From Listeria rocourtiae FSL F6-920 (lineage in GTDB: Bacteria; Bacillota; Bacilli; Lactobacillales; Listeriaceae), in assembly GCF_000525975.1 (NCBI RefSeq), contig NZ_AODK01000034.1, positions 1-51,863 on the forward strand: a DNA stretch of 51,863 nucleotides, read 5' to 3'. Position 1 is the first letter of the stretch, and each line of letters opens with the position of its first letter. The translations under genes were made by a program, and so were the position numbers. Positions 18,332 to 27,821 of the stretch are shown in pieces. A model generated the notes under the pieces. The model saw only the letters and a list, made by a program, of their open reading frames with translations, was not told the origin of the DNA and searched no databases.

Positions 18332-20292
18332 TACATCCCATCCTTTATTAAATGTTCCTGAATTTCCTCTGCCGTTTCTAGCTGTGTTAACCTCTCTAAC
18401 CACCGTTTATTGTCAATATATTCATAAAATTGTTCATACACCGCATCCAAATCCAAGCCTTGTTGTGCCGTCAACGCAATGAAAAATACCTTATCAACCT
18501 CTACAAGTCCCCATTTCACAGGATTCTCAAGCGTCGCAATCACAATCACCGATTCATTGATAAACGTCGGATCTGCGTGCGGCGTCGCCATGCCATCAAA
18601 CGAGGTAAACGACAATGCCTCGCGTTTCAGTGCGCTTTCAACGATTCCCGTTTTTGCGATGCCACGTTCCACAAGCGACCCACCAACCGCCAAAATTGCC
18701 TCTTCCATCGTTGTCACCGCTAATTTTGCAAAAATAAATTCCGGTTGAATCAAATCGACAAATGGCTGATTTCGCGTTTTATTTCGATTCCTCACCTGTT
18801 CCATGTATCGCTCGATTCGTTGCAAATCCTCTTTACTCATCATCGGGCTCACCACAATGCTCGGCACCCCTTCCAACTCCAAATAAATCGTACTAATCAC
18901 CAAATCGACATTGATTTCCGCTGCCATCATCGCCTGCACAGACAAGATTTTCTCGATTTTGATCATCGGAAAGTATTTCTTAATACGCGCGGCGAGTAGC
19001 CTAGACGAGCCAAGACCAGTACTGCAAACAAGAGCCACCCGAATTTGATCAGGAAACGAACGAACACGCTCATGATACGCCTCAAAATGCAACGCAATAT
19101 ACGCCGTTTCATCTTCATCCACTTGCACGCCATACTTTTGCTCGACGTTTGTTTTCAAATAAAGTGCCTCTTCAAACGCTCTGGGAAAGTTCTGCTTGAT
19201 CTTGCTACGATACGGATTTTTAAAATTCATACCGAGTTTAAGTCGATTAATCGCGGATTTCATATGTGTTGCAAGGCCTTCGAGTAGTTCTTGATCGTAC
19301 GTCTTCCGAGCCAAACACGCAATGATAAACGCCACAACATCATCATCCGGATTCACTGGATTACTAAAAAAGTTATTATTTTGTTGATTGTACGCCGCGG
19401 TTAAATGCATTTGAATGTAGCCGATTTCAAATGCTGGAATCGCTATATCAAGCTTTTCTTCCAACATCGCAACAAGCGACTTCGTATTTTGTTGCTGTGA
19501 TTCTAGTGCATCGTTCATGACACCACCCACCAATTTTTCCACGTACTCCTCTTTGCGAATCCGTTCCACCGCAATGGCTAAATGGATAACAATCGATTGG
19601 AACGCGTAATCGGTAAATGTGAAATCATACGTCTCGCTAAATGCATGAACGATTGCGATAATCTCTTTCACGCCCTCTTCTGGAAAAATTCCCGTGACGT
19701 CCGCCTGAATCGTATCAAACGCTTGCATAACCGTCTCGCCTTCTTGCTTCAAATACCAATTGCTTCCCCAAAAATTACTAATAAACTTTGATGTTAAAGC
19801 ACGTTTTTCACGCTCATCGATGAGTAACTTCATACCTTTACTGGGTTTTTTATAGAGTTCCACACCTTCTTTTTCAAGCATTTTCACGACTTCTATCATG
19901 TCTTTTTCAATCGTTCCGCGGCTGATATAGAGCGATTCGGCAAGCCCATGTATCGTCACATAATCATTGGCTTTTAGCAGTGTGCTGAAAATGTAGATGA
20001 CACGTTCTTCCTTCGTGGAGGGGACCGTGCTCGCTTGATTATCAAGAAATCTGGAAACTTGCGTCAACGCCTGATTCTCTGCTTCCAAATAGACGCCAAT
20101 TTTTGGTTTACGGACGACAGTAATACCGAATCCTTTTAGAAACGGATCGATTTCCTTCAACGAATTGGAGACGGTTTTTTCTGAAAGTCCAAGATGGTTC
20201 GCAATGGCGCCGACACGCGTCTGACCTGTTTTCATTAGAAACTGAATGATATTTTTTTCACGATTTGCAATCATTTTCGTTACCGCTTTCAT
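18331..20292 (-). CDS. BglG/LicR-type PRD transcription activator with EIIB-like and EIIA domains
   Basis: A 653-residue multidomain activator. N-terminal helix-turn-helix domains come first (QTRVGAIANHLGLSEKTVSN near residue 25 and a second near 115). Two PRD modules carry regulatory histidines (about residues 190-400). An EIIB-like domain has VALVCSTGLGSSRLLAARI, and a C-terminal EIIA domain has the active-site motif GMATPHADPT. PTS phosphorylation of these sites tells the protein whether substrate is present. It heads the operon with EIIA, EIIB, EIIC and mannosidase and most likely controls it. The start follows aaggaaa. Confidence 0.92.
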   Translation of the reverse strand: MKAVTKMIANREKNIIQFLMKTGQTRVGAIANHLGLSEKTVSNSLKEIDPFLKGFGITVVRKPKIGVYLEAENQALTQVSRFLDNQASTVPSTKEERVIYIFSTLLKANDYVTIHGLAESLYISRGTIEKDMIEVVKMLEKEGVELYKKPSKGMKLLIDEREKRALTSKFISNFWGSNWYLKQEGETVMQAFDTIQADVTGIFPEEGVKEIIAIVHAFSETYDFTFTDYAFQSIVIHLAIAVERIRKEEYVEKLVGGVMNDALESQQQNTKSLVAMLEEKLDIAIPAFEIGYIQMHLTAAYNQQNNNFFSNPVNPDDDVVAFIIACLARKTYDQELLEGLATHMKSAINRLKLGMNFKNPYRSKIKQNFPRAFEEALYLKTNVEQKYGVQVDEDETAYIALHFEAYHERVRSFPDQIRVALVCSTGLGSSRLLAARIKKYFPMIKIEKILSVQAMMAAEINVDLVISTIYLELEGVPSIVVSPMMSKEDLQRIERYMEQVRNRNKTRNQPFVDLIQPEFIFAKLAVTTMEEAILAVGGSLVERGIAKTGIVESALKREALSFTSFDGMATPHADPTFINESVIVIATLENPVKWGLVEVDKVFFIALTAQQGLDLDAVYEQFYEYIDNKRWLERLTQLETAEEIQEHLIKDGM

Positions 20293-20449
20293 TTTTAATT
20301 TCCTTTCCTAATCCTATTCTATTACAAGCACCCCTACCCGAAAACTACGAAAATTACCGCATTGAATACTGTAATTTTGGTATATTGCCGAGTTTTCATA
20401 CGCGTGATACGTTTAAATGGCATCATTCATGAGGAAAGGAAGGCTTGCT

Positions 20450-21308
20450 ATGTTTATTTATTTCGTTGCTTTATTACCTGTTCTTGGTTGGGGTTTCATG
20501 CCAATCATTGCGAACTTGCGAAAAAGCACCCCAGAGGAACAATTGCTCGGGACGTCGATTAGCGCACTTGTATTCGCTTTTGTTTTATTTTGGATTGTGT
20601 CTCCCGAAATCACGCTGGCTTCTTTTGCCGTCAGTTTCACGTCGGGTATTTTTTGGAGTTTTGGACAATTACTACAGTTTAAAGGAATCGTCTCGTCCAG
20701 TGTTGCGAAGGCAATGCCGATTTCCAATGGGACGCAACTCGTTGGTGCTACACTGTTTGCGGTTCTCATTTTCCACGAATGGCAGACGGCGAGCGCGGTT
20801 GTCATCGGAATTTTTTGCAGTCATTCTCATATTAGTTGGGGTGGTGATGACCGGATTTCAAAAACGTGGGAATCAAATAAAGGAGTCTGTTTCCATTCAT
20901 GTCTACGCTATCGTTATTCTATCTTCCTTCTTTTTAACGCTTTACGTCGTGACAAACCAGCTATTTCACGTGACTGGTTTCGCTATCATCTTACCACAAG
21001 CAATCGGAATGCTGACATGCGCCATTGGCATTAATTTAGCGAAAAAATCTACCATTTCCCGCAAAAGTGTTACGTTTAACTTGCTGACTGGATTATCGTG
21101 GTCAATCGCGAATCTTGGGATGTTTCTAGCGACCGCAGTGCTTGGTGTGGCGACCAGTTTCTCGATTTCACAAGCGTGCGTGATTGTAGCGACAATCGGT
21201 GGAATTCTGATTTTCAAGCAAAAAAAGAGCCCACTCGAGTGGATGTTTATTCTTTCGGGAATTGGGATGATTATGCTTGGGGTTGTTTTGCTGAGTTTAC
21301 TGAAATAA
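20450..21308 (+). CDS. GRP-family sugar uptake protein (GlcU/RbsU type), frameshifted
   Basis: A ten-helix permease of the glucose/ribose porter family. It begins MFIYFVALLPVLGWGFMPII behind a ggaaagga site; a longer in-frame start at 20417 has no ribosome site. The T6 run at 20811-20816 has one base too many. With five T, VVIGIF joins AVILILVGVVMTGFQKRG and runs to 21308, about 285 residues, the family length. It faces away from the mannosidase-1 operon and shares a terminator with the mannosidase-2 gene. The substrate is uncertain; these proteins usually work as proton symporters for free sugars. Confidence 0.88.
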
Positions 21309-21310
21309 AA

Positions 21311-21370
21311 AAACAAGAATCTTTGTATAGACTGTTTTAACAAAACAGTTTTACACAAAGATTCTTGTTT
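21311..21370. terminator. Strong bidirectional terminator with nested stems
   Basis: A 16-bp perfect outer stem (AAACAAGAATCTTTGT at 21311-21326 with its complement at 21355-21370) encloses an 8-bp inner stem (ACTGTTTT/AAAACAGT). A and T runs on both sides suit the converging sugar-uptake and mannosidase genes. Confidence 0.85.
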
Positions 21371-21378
21371 CTATACAT

Positions 21379-23988
21379 TTATTTGCGCTTTACTAAGAAG
21401 CTACTACTCTCGTTCACTTTATTCAGGTAATTTAATAGTGTCATAAGAGGAATTTCAGCCCCCTGTTCATCTAGACTAACTAACTGCCCACCTTGCAAAA
21501 ATCCGGGATTTAAAGCAAGATCAGTTACCGCGCCATAATCATCTGCTGGGAATGTCCGAACAATAATAGCCTCACTTTTTTCTGCTTTTTTAACAATACT
21601 TAGAGTCGCCGTATGATTAGCTCCCTCAGAAATAAAACTCATCTTTGGCTCTGCTTTATAGTCCGTGTCATTCAACTTCATCGCATTATAACCATTGCGA
21701 TTATAAGATACAAGTGGTGTGACATAGCGCTTCGCCATTCTTGAAACCGAGTTCGTATCGAGGAGCGTTGTAAAGCCAAACGCAAAGTCCAATTCAATCA
21801 CCCCTAGCATCTGTGAGTCGGGAGTTGGTAAAGCAATCCCTGACGGTCGACCAGGACGCCGCACCAGCTCCTTCTCCCCAAGTAAACCAATACTCCGGAA
21901 TGCAGTTAACGCAATTGTACTTCCATCTGCAAGCACTTCGTATTCACGCGTACTTTTTGTAAAAACAAATGCTGACCTATCTCCACCTTTAGCATGCAAA
22001 AATGTCAGAAATGGATAGATTGCATCTGGTCTCTCCGCCCAGCCCTCTTTTTCCCAATAGTCCACGGCGTCATCTTTAATATCGCGTTCAATGATACCAA
22101 ATTGATTATCCGCAACAATTGCTTCTTGTTTCATCGCAGTTGGAATATGGAAACGAACTCGATGATTTTCACTGTTATTCTCAAGTAACGCCTGTACCTG
22201 TATCACTGGCGAATCTTTCGCTACCTCCACGATAAGCTGAACGCCAAGCTCCGTTCCGCATGTACCCGCAATCCGCTCATCAATTGTTTTTGGTAGCGCT
22301 AAGCTGTAATCGATTGTCGCTGTAAAACCGCAACGAGTCTCGGCAATACTAGTCTCGGCCCGCGCTGTATCATTCGTAAATATCACATCATTCTTAAGCG
22401 GTGAATAATCATACGAATCACCAACATCTGATTGGCTTTCCAGTCGTAACACCTGTGCATGCACCATACCAGTTCGCTTATCCGTCACTTGCAATTGTCC
22501 ATTTTCCAAAACAGCAATATGATAGTACTCTGTATCTATCTCCTGAACTGCATTTTGTACCACCTCTGCAAAGCCGTCCTTTTGTTTTAATACATATGTT
22601 TGATAGCCAAAAGCCACGACACTATCATGCATGTGGATTGTATATTTATAAAACGGATTGTACCCTCCATAATGCACGATTTGCCGATCAACCAACCCAG
22701 GATCATATTCTACTTTTTCAATCACATCAAACGCCACTTCGCGCGTACCATCAAGCAGCGCAAAATTCTCCATCTTCGTAATAACTTCGACCGTAAATTG
22801 TTGTTCGCGCGCCTCCGTCAAAGCATTAAATACCGTTACCAACTCATCACTACCTGCCACACTATCAGCAATCCGACGCATCGAATAATTGAGAAGTTCC
22901 GTTCCTTTCACATGCGCCTTGAAAAAGCGATCACGAATCAGTCGATGCACATCATCAGAACAGCAACACGCCATACTATCATGCGCATGATTCAACAAAA
23001 TTAATTTCCAAGCATCGCGAATATACTCCTGATAATAGGTCCCGCCAAGCATGTATAGCATCGTGTGAATCGGCTCCACCAAATTACCAAGCAATTGCTC
23101 CGTCCTCGTGTTCAGACTTTTAATATCCATCCTCGTACCGTAAATACTTCGGTGAACCCGCATATACTTCCCATCCAAAAATTCACCCTCCACAACGTCA
23201 AACGGATAATCAGTCGCTTCTAGCTCCTTAAAATAGGCATCATAGGATGTCATTTCAAACCGATGTTCAGGATACAGTTTATGCAGTTTTTCCATCACCG
23301 TATGGATATTTTTTTGTAACGGCATCTGATCATGACCGTGCGGTAACATGAGATGCCGGCCAGTAGCACCTTTTTTTAGCACTGGCAAATATTTATCCAT
23401 TCGTTCCCGCAATGCATTCGCTTCCTCAGGCAAATATTTACCAATTGCGTAGCCTAACGGCAACAATAATGTCAATACTTGCGAACCATCCTTAGAGCGC
23501 CAATAAAATTCTGTCTTATCTGTACCAAAGCGCTCCGAAATCCCTCGCCAGAAAATTGCATGCTTAATCCCAAATCCATTCAAAATATGAGGCAACTGCG
23601 CGGATTGCCCAAATGAATCCGGCAAGTAACCAATTTTCATCGGCTCACCGAAACGCTCGGCCTCTTCCATACCATACAATAAATTACGGACAATCGACTC
23701 ACCGCCAACAACCATCTCATCCGTCTGCGAGTACCACGGGCCGATAATTAGCTTGCCTGATTGCACCAACTTATGAATACGCTCCACATTATGCGGTGCT
23801 AAACGACAATAATCCTCTAAAATAGAAGTCTGCCCATCGAGTACAAAATAAGGGTAATTAGCGTCGTTTTCAAGACGATCCAATACTTCTTCAAAATCGG
23901 TAAGCAGCAATAAATCGGAATACTCTTGCGTGAAATACCACTCACGATCCCAGTGAAAATGTGGAACAACATGTACTTTATACTTCAT
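21379..23988 (-). CDS. Alpha-mannosidase, glycoside hydrolase family 38 (second copy)
   Basis: An intact 869-residue GH38 enzyme. HFHWDREWYFT at residues 10-20 holds zinc ligands, and YLPDSFGQSAQLP at 121-133 carries the nucleophile Asp124. LNHAHDSMACC near residue 330 is the third metal-site region. It has no signal peptide, so it acts in the cytoplasm. It overlaps the fused PTS gene by 11 bp, which argues that its substrate is the phosphorylated sugar delivered by that transporter, as with MngA-MngB of E. coli. It is clearly a paralogue of the mannosidase at 13813-16414. Confidence 0.95.
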   Translation of the reverse strand: MKYKVHVVPHFHWDREWYFTQEYSDLLLLTDFEEVLDRLENDANYPYFVLDGQTSILEDYCRLAPHNVERIHKLVQSGKLIIGPWYSQTDEMVVGGESIVRNLLYGMEEAERFGEPMKIGYLPDSFGQSAQLPHILNGFGIKHAIFWRGISERFGTDKTEFYWRSKDGSQVLTLLLPLGYAIGKYLPEEANALRERMDKYLPVLKKGATGRHLMLPHGHDQMPLQKNIHTVMEKLHKLYPEHRFEMTSYDAYFKELEATDYPFDVVEGEFLDGKYMRVHRSIYGTRMDIKSLNTRTEQLLGNLVEPIHTMLYMLGGTYYQEYIRDAWKLILLNHAHDSMACCCSDDVHRLIRDRFFKAHVKGTELLNYSMRRIADSVAGSDELVTVFNALTEAREQQFTVEVITKMENFALLDGTREVAFDVIEKVEYDPGLVDRQIVHYGGYNPFYKYTIHMHDSVVAFGYQTYVLKQKDGFAEVVQNAVQEIDTEYYHIAVLENGQLQVTDKRTGMVHAQVLRLESQSDVGDSYDYSPLKNDVIFTNDTARAETSIAETRCGFTATIDYSLALPKTIDERIAGTCGTELGVQLIVEVAKDSPVIQVQALLENNSENHRVRFHIPTAMKQEAIVADNQFGIIERDIKDDAVDYWEKEGWAERPDAIYPFLTFLHAKGGDRSAFVFTKSTREYEVLADGSTIALTAFRSIGLLGEKELVRRPGRPSGIALPTPDSQMLGVIELDFAFGFTTLLDTNSVSRMAKRYVTPLVSYNRNGYNAMKLNDTDYKAEPKMSFISEGANHTATLSIVKKAEKSEAIIVRTFPADDYGAVTDLALNPGFLQGGQLVSLDEQGAEIPLMTLLNYLNKVNESSSFLVKRK

Positions 23989-25909
23989 TCATCTCACCCT
24001 TCAAAATTGTTTGCACGTGTTTTTTGTTATATTCTGCTCTTTTAAATGCTATTAATAACGTTGCTGAAATAATGGCACCTATTACCGCGGCGAAAAACCA
24101 AATGGCTGCAGCTACAAATCCATTCATATCCGAATTCAGCAAGAATAACGAGAAAATTCCAGCACCAGGAACGGAAAGCCCAATATTTGAAACAGCCACA
24201 ATGGCTCCTGTAACCGCCGAACCTACACATAATGATGGAATAACTTTTAATGGGTTTCGAATCATGAACGGAATTGCCCCTTCTGTAATTCCTGCAAGCC
24301 CTAAAATCCACGTAGAGCGTCCAATCCCAATTTCATAATCATCATAATATTTTTTAAATAATAACGTTGCCATCGTAACAGCAAACGCCGAAACCATTTT
24401 AACAGAAGAAAATATAGCATATGGCATGAAATTACCCTCAGCAATCGCTGCGATACAAAATGCATAGGCTGCCTTATTCACTGGTCCACCTAAGTCAAAT
24501 GAAACCATAATTCCTAACACCGCACCAAGTAAAAGCGCACTTCCTCCACTCAACGAATTCAACCAGCTAATCATCGTTTCGTTCAAGGCCGAGATTGGTC
24601 CGCCCAAAATGACAATCATCAATACACCGGCGACTAATGAGCCGACAACCGGATACACCCAGAAACTAACAAATCCAGAGAGCACACCCTTAGGCTTGAT
24701 GTATTTTTTCATGAAACGCATAAAGTAACCAATGAGTAGGCCACCGATTAAGGCACCTAAGAAACCGCCGTTCACTAAGTTCGCAGCAACACCAATAGCA
24801 AAACCAGGGCCAAGGGCAGGTTTATCAGCCAAAGAGTAAGCAATATAAGCTGACAATACGGGAATCATAATTGTGCCAAGTAAGCCACCACCTAATTGAC
24901 GGAACATCCATAGCCAAGAACCTTCCGTATTATATAAATCCTGTACATGAAAAATCTGTGAAATAAATACCGCAAATGCCAAAATCATTCCACCAGCAAC
25001 AATTAGTGGAATAATATGCGAAATCCCCGTCATCACTGCATCCTTAACATCACTCAAACCACCGCTTTTTTGATCAACATTTTCACGTACGGCAAAATCC
25101 GCGGATGGATCCTTTTTCAGCCGTAGTGCCTGCTCAATCAACGTGTCACTATCATGCAATGGCTTTGCTACTGATGTCTTCAAACTAGGCAGATGACTAA
25201 AACGATTCATATCTTTCACTGCAACATCTGCAGCAAAAATAACAGCATGAGCATCTTCCAGTTCTTCATTCGTAAAACGATCTTCAATACCGTTAGCTCC
25301 CTGCTTCTCCACTCGAACATTGACACCCATTTTAGCACCACTCTTTTGTAGATTTTCCGCTGCCATATATGTATGGGCAATTCCGGCGGGGCAGGCTGTT
25401 ACTGCAAGAATTAACTGTTTACTTTCATCGATTGATGCCCCTGAGGATGTGGCTACATAGGCATCTAAATTTTCATAAAAAGCATCTTCTGTCTTTGATG
25501 TCAATAAGCGCGCACGATAGTCCTCGTCTACTAAGCGCGTTGCCAGTTCTGCTAAAATTGCTAAGTGCGTGTCAGCTGTAGTATCTGGAATCGCCAGTAA
25601 AAAAATCAAATTTACTTTGTTATTTGGATCTAAACTCGGCCAATCATCAATCGGTTCACGGAGCGTCACGGCTGCAAATGTCGCCTGCTTAACACTTGTA
25701 CTCTTTGCATGGGGAATCGCTAAACCATTTTCCATACCGGTTACCGATTGCGATTCACGCTCGTACACATCAGCAACAAACCTTTCCCTATCACTTAAAA
25801 CCCCTTGTGCATCTAATTTATCTGCCAAGAACTGAATTGCCTCATCACGGGTTGCAAAGGATTGATTGACTGCTACTAGTCCCTTTTTCACAAACTCTGT
25901 CAACTTCAT
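23978..25909 (-). CDS. PTS fructose-family EIIABC, fused three-domain transporter
   Basis: A 643-residue single-chain PTS permease. EIIA spans residues 1-150 with His67 in GLAIPHAKS; EIIB about 163-265 with Cys173 in AVTACPAGIAHTYMAA; EIIC from about 300 with GGPVNKAAYAFCIAA and GITEGAIPFMIRNPLKVIPS. I take the ATG at 25909 because aggaggg lies just upstream; an in-frame start at 26008 would run through the promoter and cre site. It forms an operon with the overlapping mannosidase and is divergent from an RpiR regulator. Likely substrate: an alpha-mannoside, by association. Confidence 0.94.
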   Translation of the reverse strand: MKLTEFVKKGLVAVNQSFATRDEAIQFLADKLDAQGVLSDRERFVADVYERESQSVTGMENGLAIPHAKSTSVKQATFAAVTLREPIDDWPSLDPNNKVNLIFLLAIPDTTADTHLAILAELATRLVDEDYRARLLTSKTEDAFYENLDAYVATSSGASIDESKQLILAVTACPAGIAHTYMAAENLQKSGAKMGVNVRVEKQGANGIEDRFTNEELEDAHAVIFAADVAVKDMNRFSHLPSLKTSVAKPLHDSDTLIEQALRLKKDPSADFAVRENVDQKSGGLSDVKDAVMTGISHIIPLIVAGGMILAFAVFISQIFHVQDLYNTEGSWLWMFRQLGGGLLGTIMIPVLSAYIAYSLADKPALGPGFAIGVAANLVNGGFLGALIGGLLIGYFMRFMKKYIKPKGVLSGFVSFWVYPVVGSLVAGVLMIVILGGPISALNETMISWLNSLSGGSALLLGAVLGIMVSFDLGGPVNKAAYAFCIAAIAEGNFMPYAIFSSVKMVSAFAVTMATLLFKKYYDDYEIGIGRSTWILGLAGITEGAIPFMIRNPLKVIPSLCVGSAVTGAIVAVSNIGLSVPGAGIFSLFLLNSDMNGFVAAAIWFFAAVIGAIISATLLIAFKRAEYNKKHVQTILKGEMNEV

Positions 25910-25938
25910 ATTGTCCCTCCTATTTTCAACAATAATGT

Positions 25939-25952
25939 TGTTAGCGCTTTCT
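25939..25952. promoter_or_regulatory. cre site (CcpA operator) of the PTS-mannosidase operon
   Basis: AGAAAGCGCTAACA on the minus strand differs at two positions from a strong catabolite-responsive element (TGAAAGCGCTAACA). It lies immediately downstream of a TGCTACAAT extended -10, so CcpA bound there would block the start. This implies repression by preferred sugars. Confidence 0.7.
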
Positions 25953-26063
25953 AAAAATGATTGTAGCACACAACTATCCAGATTAAGCAGAATAGCGAAT
26001 TTATACACAAATTATTTACATCTACATAAAAAATCGTGTACAAATTACACCTCAAACACTCTC

Positions 26064-26077
26064 TTCAAAGCGCTTCT
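26064..26077. promoter_or_regulatory. Second, weaker cre-like site
   Basis: TTCAAAGCGCTTCT has the central AAAGCGCTT core of a cre site. It sits nearer the RpiR regulator gene, 69 bp before its start, in the shared divergent promoter region. It could instead be an operator for the RpiR protein. Confidence 0.35.
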
Positions 26078-26145
26078 TACCTTCATCCCCACCATAGACA
26101 CACTAAAAAAAATCTGCTAAACTTACGACTAAAAGAGGTGGTATA

Positions 26146-26884
26146 ATGCAATTTTCTCATCGTGTACTGATTCACAAAAATGAACTTAATGAGTCGGAAC
26201 AGGAAATCGTCCGTTTTATTCAAAATAACCCTAGTGAGGTGGTTAGTAACTCCATTCAGGATTTGGCTACTACGCTTTTTATACATCCAACTACTGTTGT
26301 GCGATTAGCAAAGAAACTGGATTACACCGGTTTTGCTGAGATGAAGCATGAACTACGCACAGAACAGCAACAACTTGATAAAATTCGCAATCAAACAAAA
26401 AACAATGAAGCACCTAAAATTGATTTATCAGAATACCTGGCCAATACGACCGTTGAAAAAAATAGTCAGTCTTATCGAGAAAGCTCGTGATGTCCACTTT
26501 TATGGCATCGGTAACAGTCAATTCCTCTGTGAAATCAGTGCCAAACAACTACGATGCACCGACAAGCGCAGTCACTACTACCAACACCGTCATGACATGC
26601 TCTACAGTATTCATGAACTCAAAGCTTATGACCTCATTTTTGTCATCAGTATGAGCGGTGAATCTGAATCTTTAAATGATGTTGCCCGCCTGGTAAAAAA
26701 GACAGGAGCCACATTAATATCTCTTACTCATATTACTCCCAACACACTCTCTGAAATTGCTGACATCAATCTCTACTGCTACGCACCTATTAATTACATA
26801 CACAACTATGATGTCACAAATCGCACCTATGCTATGGCTACACTCTATCGTATCATCGAAAAATATTGGCAATATCACATATGA
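26146..26884 (+). CDS. RpiR-family sugar-sensing regulator (HTH-SIS), frameshifted
   Basis: The first part is an RpiR helix-turn-helix (SEQEIVRFIQNNPSEVVSNS, then IQDLATTLFIHPTTVVRLAKKL). An extra A in the run at 26456-26462 breaks the frame after NTTVEK. With six A it continues IVSLIEKARDVHFYGIGNSQ into a SIS sugar-phosphate-binding domain (VISMSGESESLNDVARL), about 245 residues. The start follows agaggtgg. It is divergent from the PTS-mannosidase operon, which it probably controls in answer to a sugar phosphate. Confidence 0.88.
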
Positions 26885-27070
26885 AGATAGGTCAAAATCA
26901 GCCACTAACAGTCCAATATCGCAAAAATTTGTTGTAATATAGTAGCAAGTACATTACAATATATAGATTTTTTCAAATCATTCAAAACATACTGAAATTA
27001 CCTTCTATCTCACCCCCAAAAGGAAGATTTCGCAATGTTTATTTTTGTAAGTGCATCTTATAGTAAAATA

Positions 27071-27097
27071 AAAAAAACTGGCCGAGGCCAGTTTTTT
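27071..27097 (-). terminator. Terminator of the 33-residue peptide gene
   Basis: A 12-bp perfect stem AAAAAACTGGCC/GGCCAGTTTTTT with a 2-nt loop (27072-27083 with 27086-27097) and T runs on both sides. It overlaps the stop codon of the small gene. Confidence 0.8.
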
Positions 27098-27197
27098 ATG
27101 CATGAAAGTAAAACAAGTTGGCTAATACAGCAATTAATGTTCCTAACAAACAAATTCCCACTAAAACGATTAACGTCCATACTAATTTGCGGTTCAT
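27096..27197 (-). CDS. Small single-pass membrane protein, 33 residues
   Basis: ATG at 27197 behind a ggggtgatt ribosome site reads MNRKLVWTLIVLVGICLLG and then TLIAVLANLFYFHA before TAA. It has a basic N-terminus and one long hydrophobic helix, with the terminator hairpin at its very end. Ribosome site, complete frame, membrane-like composition and terminator support a real gene. I do not recognise the family. It lies between the RpiR gene and the gluconokinase relic. Confidence 0.6.
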   Translation of the reverse strand: MNRKLVWTLIVLVGICLLGTLIAVLANLFYFHA

Positions 27198-27235
27198 TCA
27201 AATCACCCCACGTTTTTTTGCCTGTGATGCGCGCT

Positions 27236-27715
27236 TTATCTGTTATTTGTTTCTATCTTACCATTTACTTGGCTTTTTTGCCAATCAATTAAACGTTCAT
27301 AACTGCCCATTAGCTGTGTTGTGATTTGTTGGAAAATCGGTTTTAGTTCATTGTATATGGTGACATTCTCTGAATTTGGTTGATAGACGTGACTTGGTGG
27401 TAATTTTTTCGTGAGTTCGAGTGTGGGCACAATGACTTCACGATCAAAAACATCAGCAACGAGTTGGCACCAAACCGGGCTTTGAGATAGTCCGCCGGTG
27501 ACATGAATTTTGTCGTGCGGGTCACTCATCACTTCATAAACATGCGCTAAATTGAAGGCAATTCCTTCTAAAATCGCTCGGATGAAATGTGCGCGCTTAT
27601 GGTTAAAGGATATCCTCGCGATTCCCACGCCACGACCTCACCTTTCACATTAAAAATCACTGCTGTCGTGCTCGTCGTTCCAATATCGACGCCCATTACA
27701 AAAGTCGATTTTCCC
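27236..27715 (-). pseudogene. gntK: Gluconokinase (FGGY kinase) relic with internal deletion
   Basis: The start (ATG at 27715 behind ggagggtga) is intact: GKSTFVMGVDIGTTSTTAVI is the FGGY N-terminal phosphate-binding loop. After about 42 residues (RGYPLTI) the sequence jumps near 27600, out of frame, to the far C-terminus (KRAHFIRAILEGIAFNLAHV, HVTGGLSQSPVWCQLVADVF). About 300 residues are missing from a kinase that is normally near 510. A second short loss is likely around EVIVPTLELTKKLPPSHVYQ. This is a true deletion pseudogene, unlike the one-base breaks nearby. No gluconate permease gene remains. Confidence 0.8.
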
Positions 27716-27780
27716 ATCCACGTCACCCTCCATTTGTCCCAATTATAACGATAAAAAGGAAGAGTCAAGGCTTACAGCTC

Positions 27781-27814
27781 AAAAAACGGCAAGAAGCATC
27801 ATGCACTCCTCGCC
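27781..27814 (-). terminator. Terminator of the M60 peptidase gene
   Basis: On the minus strand a GC-rich, slightly imperfect hairpin (GGCGAG...TTGCC ends, inner GCAT/ATGC) is followed by GTTTTTT. It lies 8 bp after the peptidase stop. Confidence 0.75.
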
Positions 27815-27821
27815 ATTTCAT

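Noticed and set aside
20417-21308. Two overlapping membrane-protein genes in different frames
   Set aside because: Both halves belong to one GRP-family permease; one base fewer in the T run at 20811-20816 joins them at a conserved position.
22401-23004. Long plus-strand open frames inside the second mannosidase gene
   Set aside because: Antisense shadows of a well-conserved GH38 gene; no ribosome site and odd composition (His/Asn-rich).
27035-27324. Plus-strand frames of 68-85 codons over the small membrane gene and gluconokinase relic
   Set aside because: They read straight through the terminator hairpin at 27071-27097 and have no ribosome site; the minus-strand 33-codon gene explains the region better.
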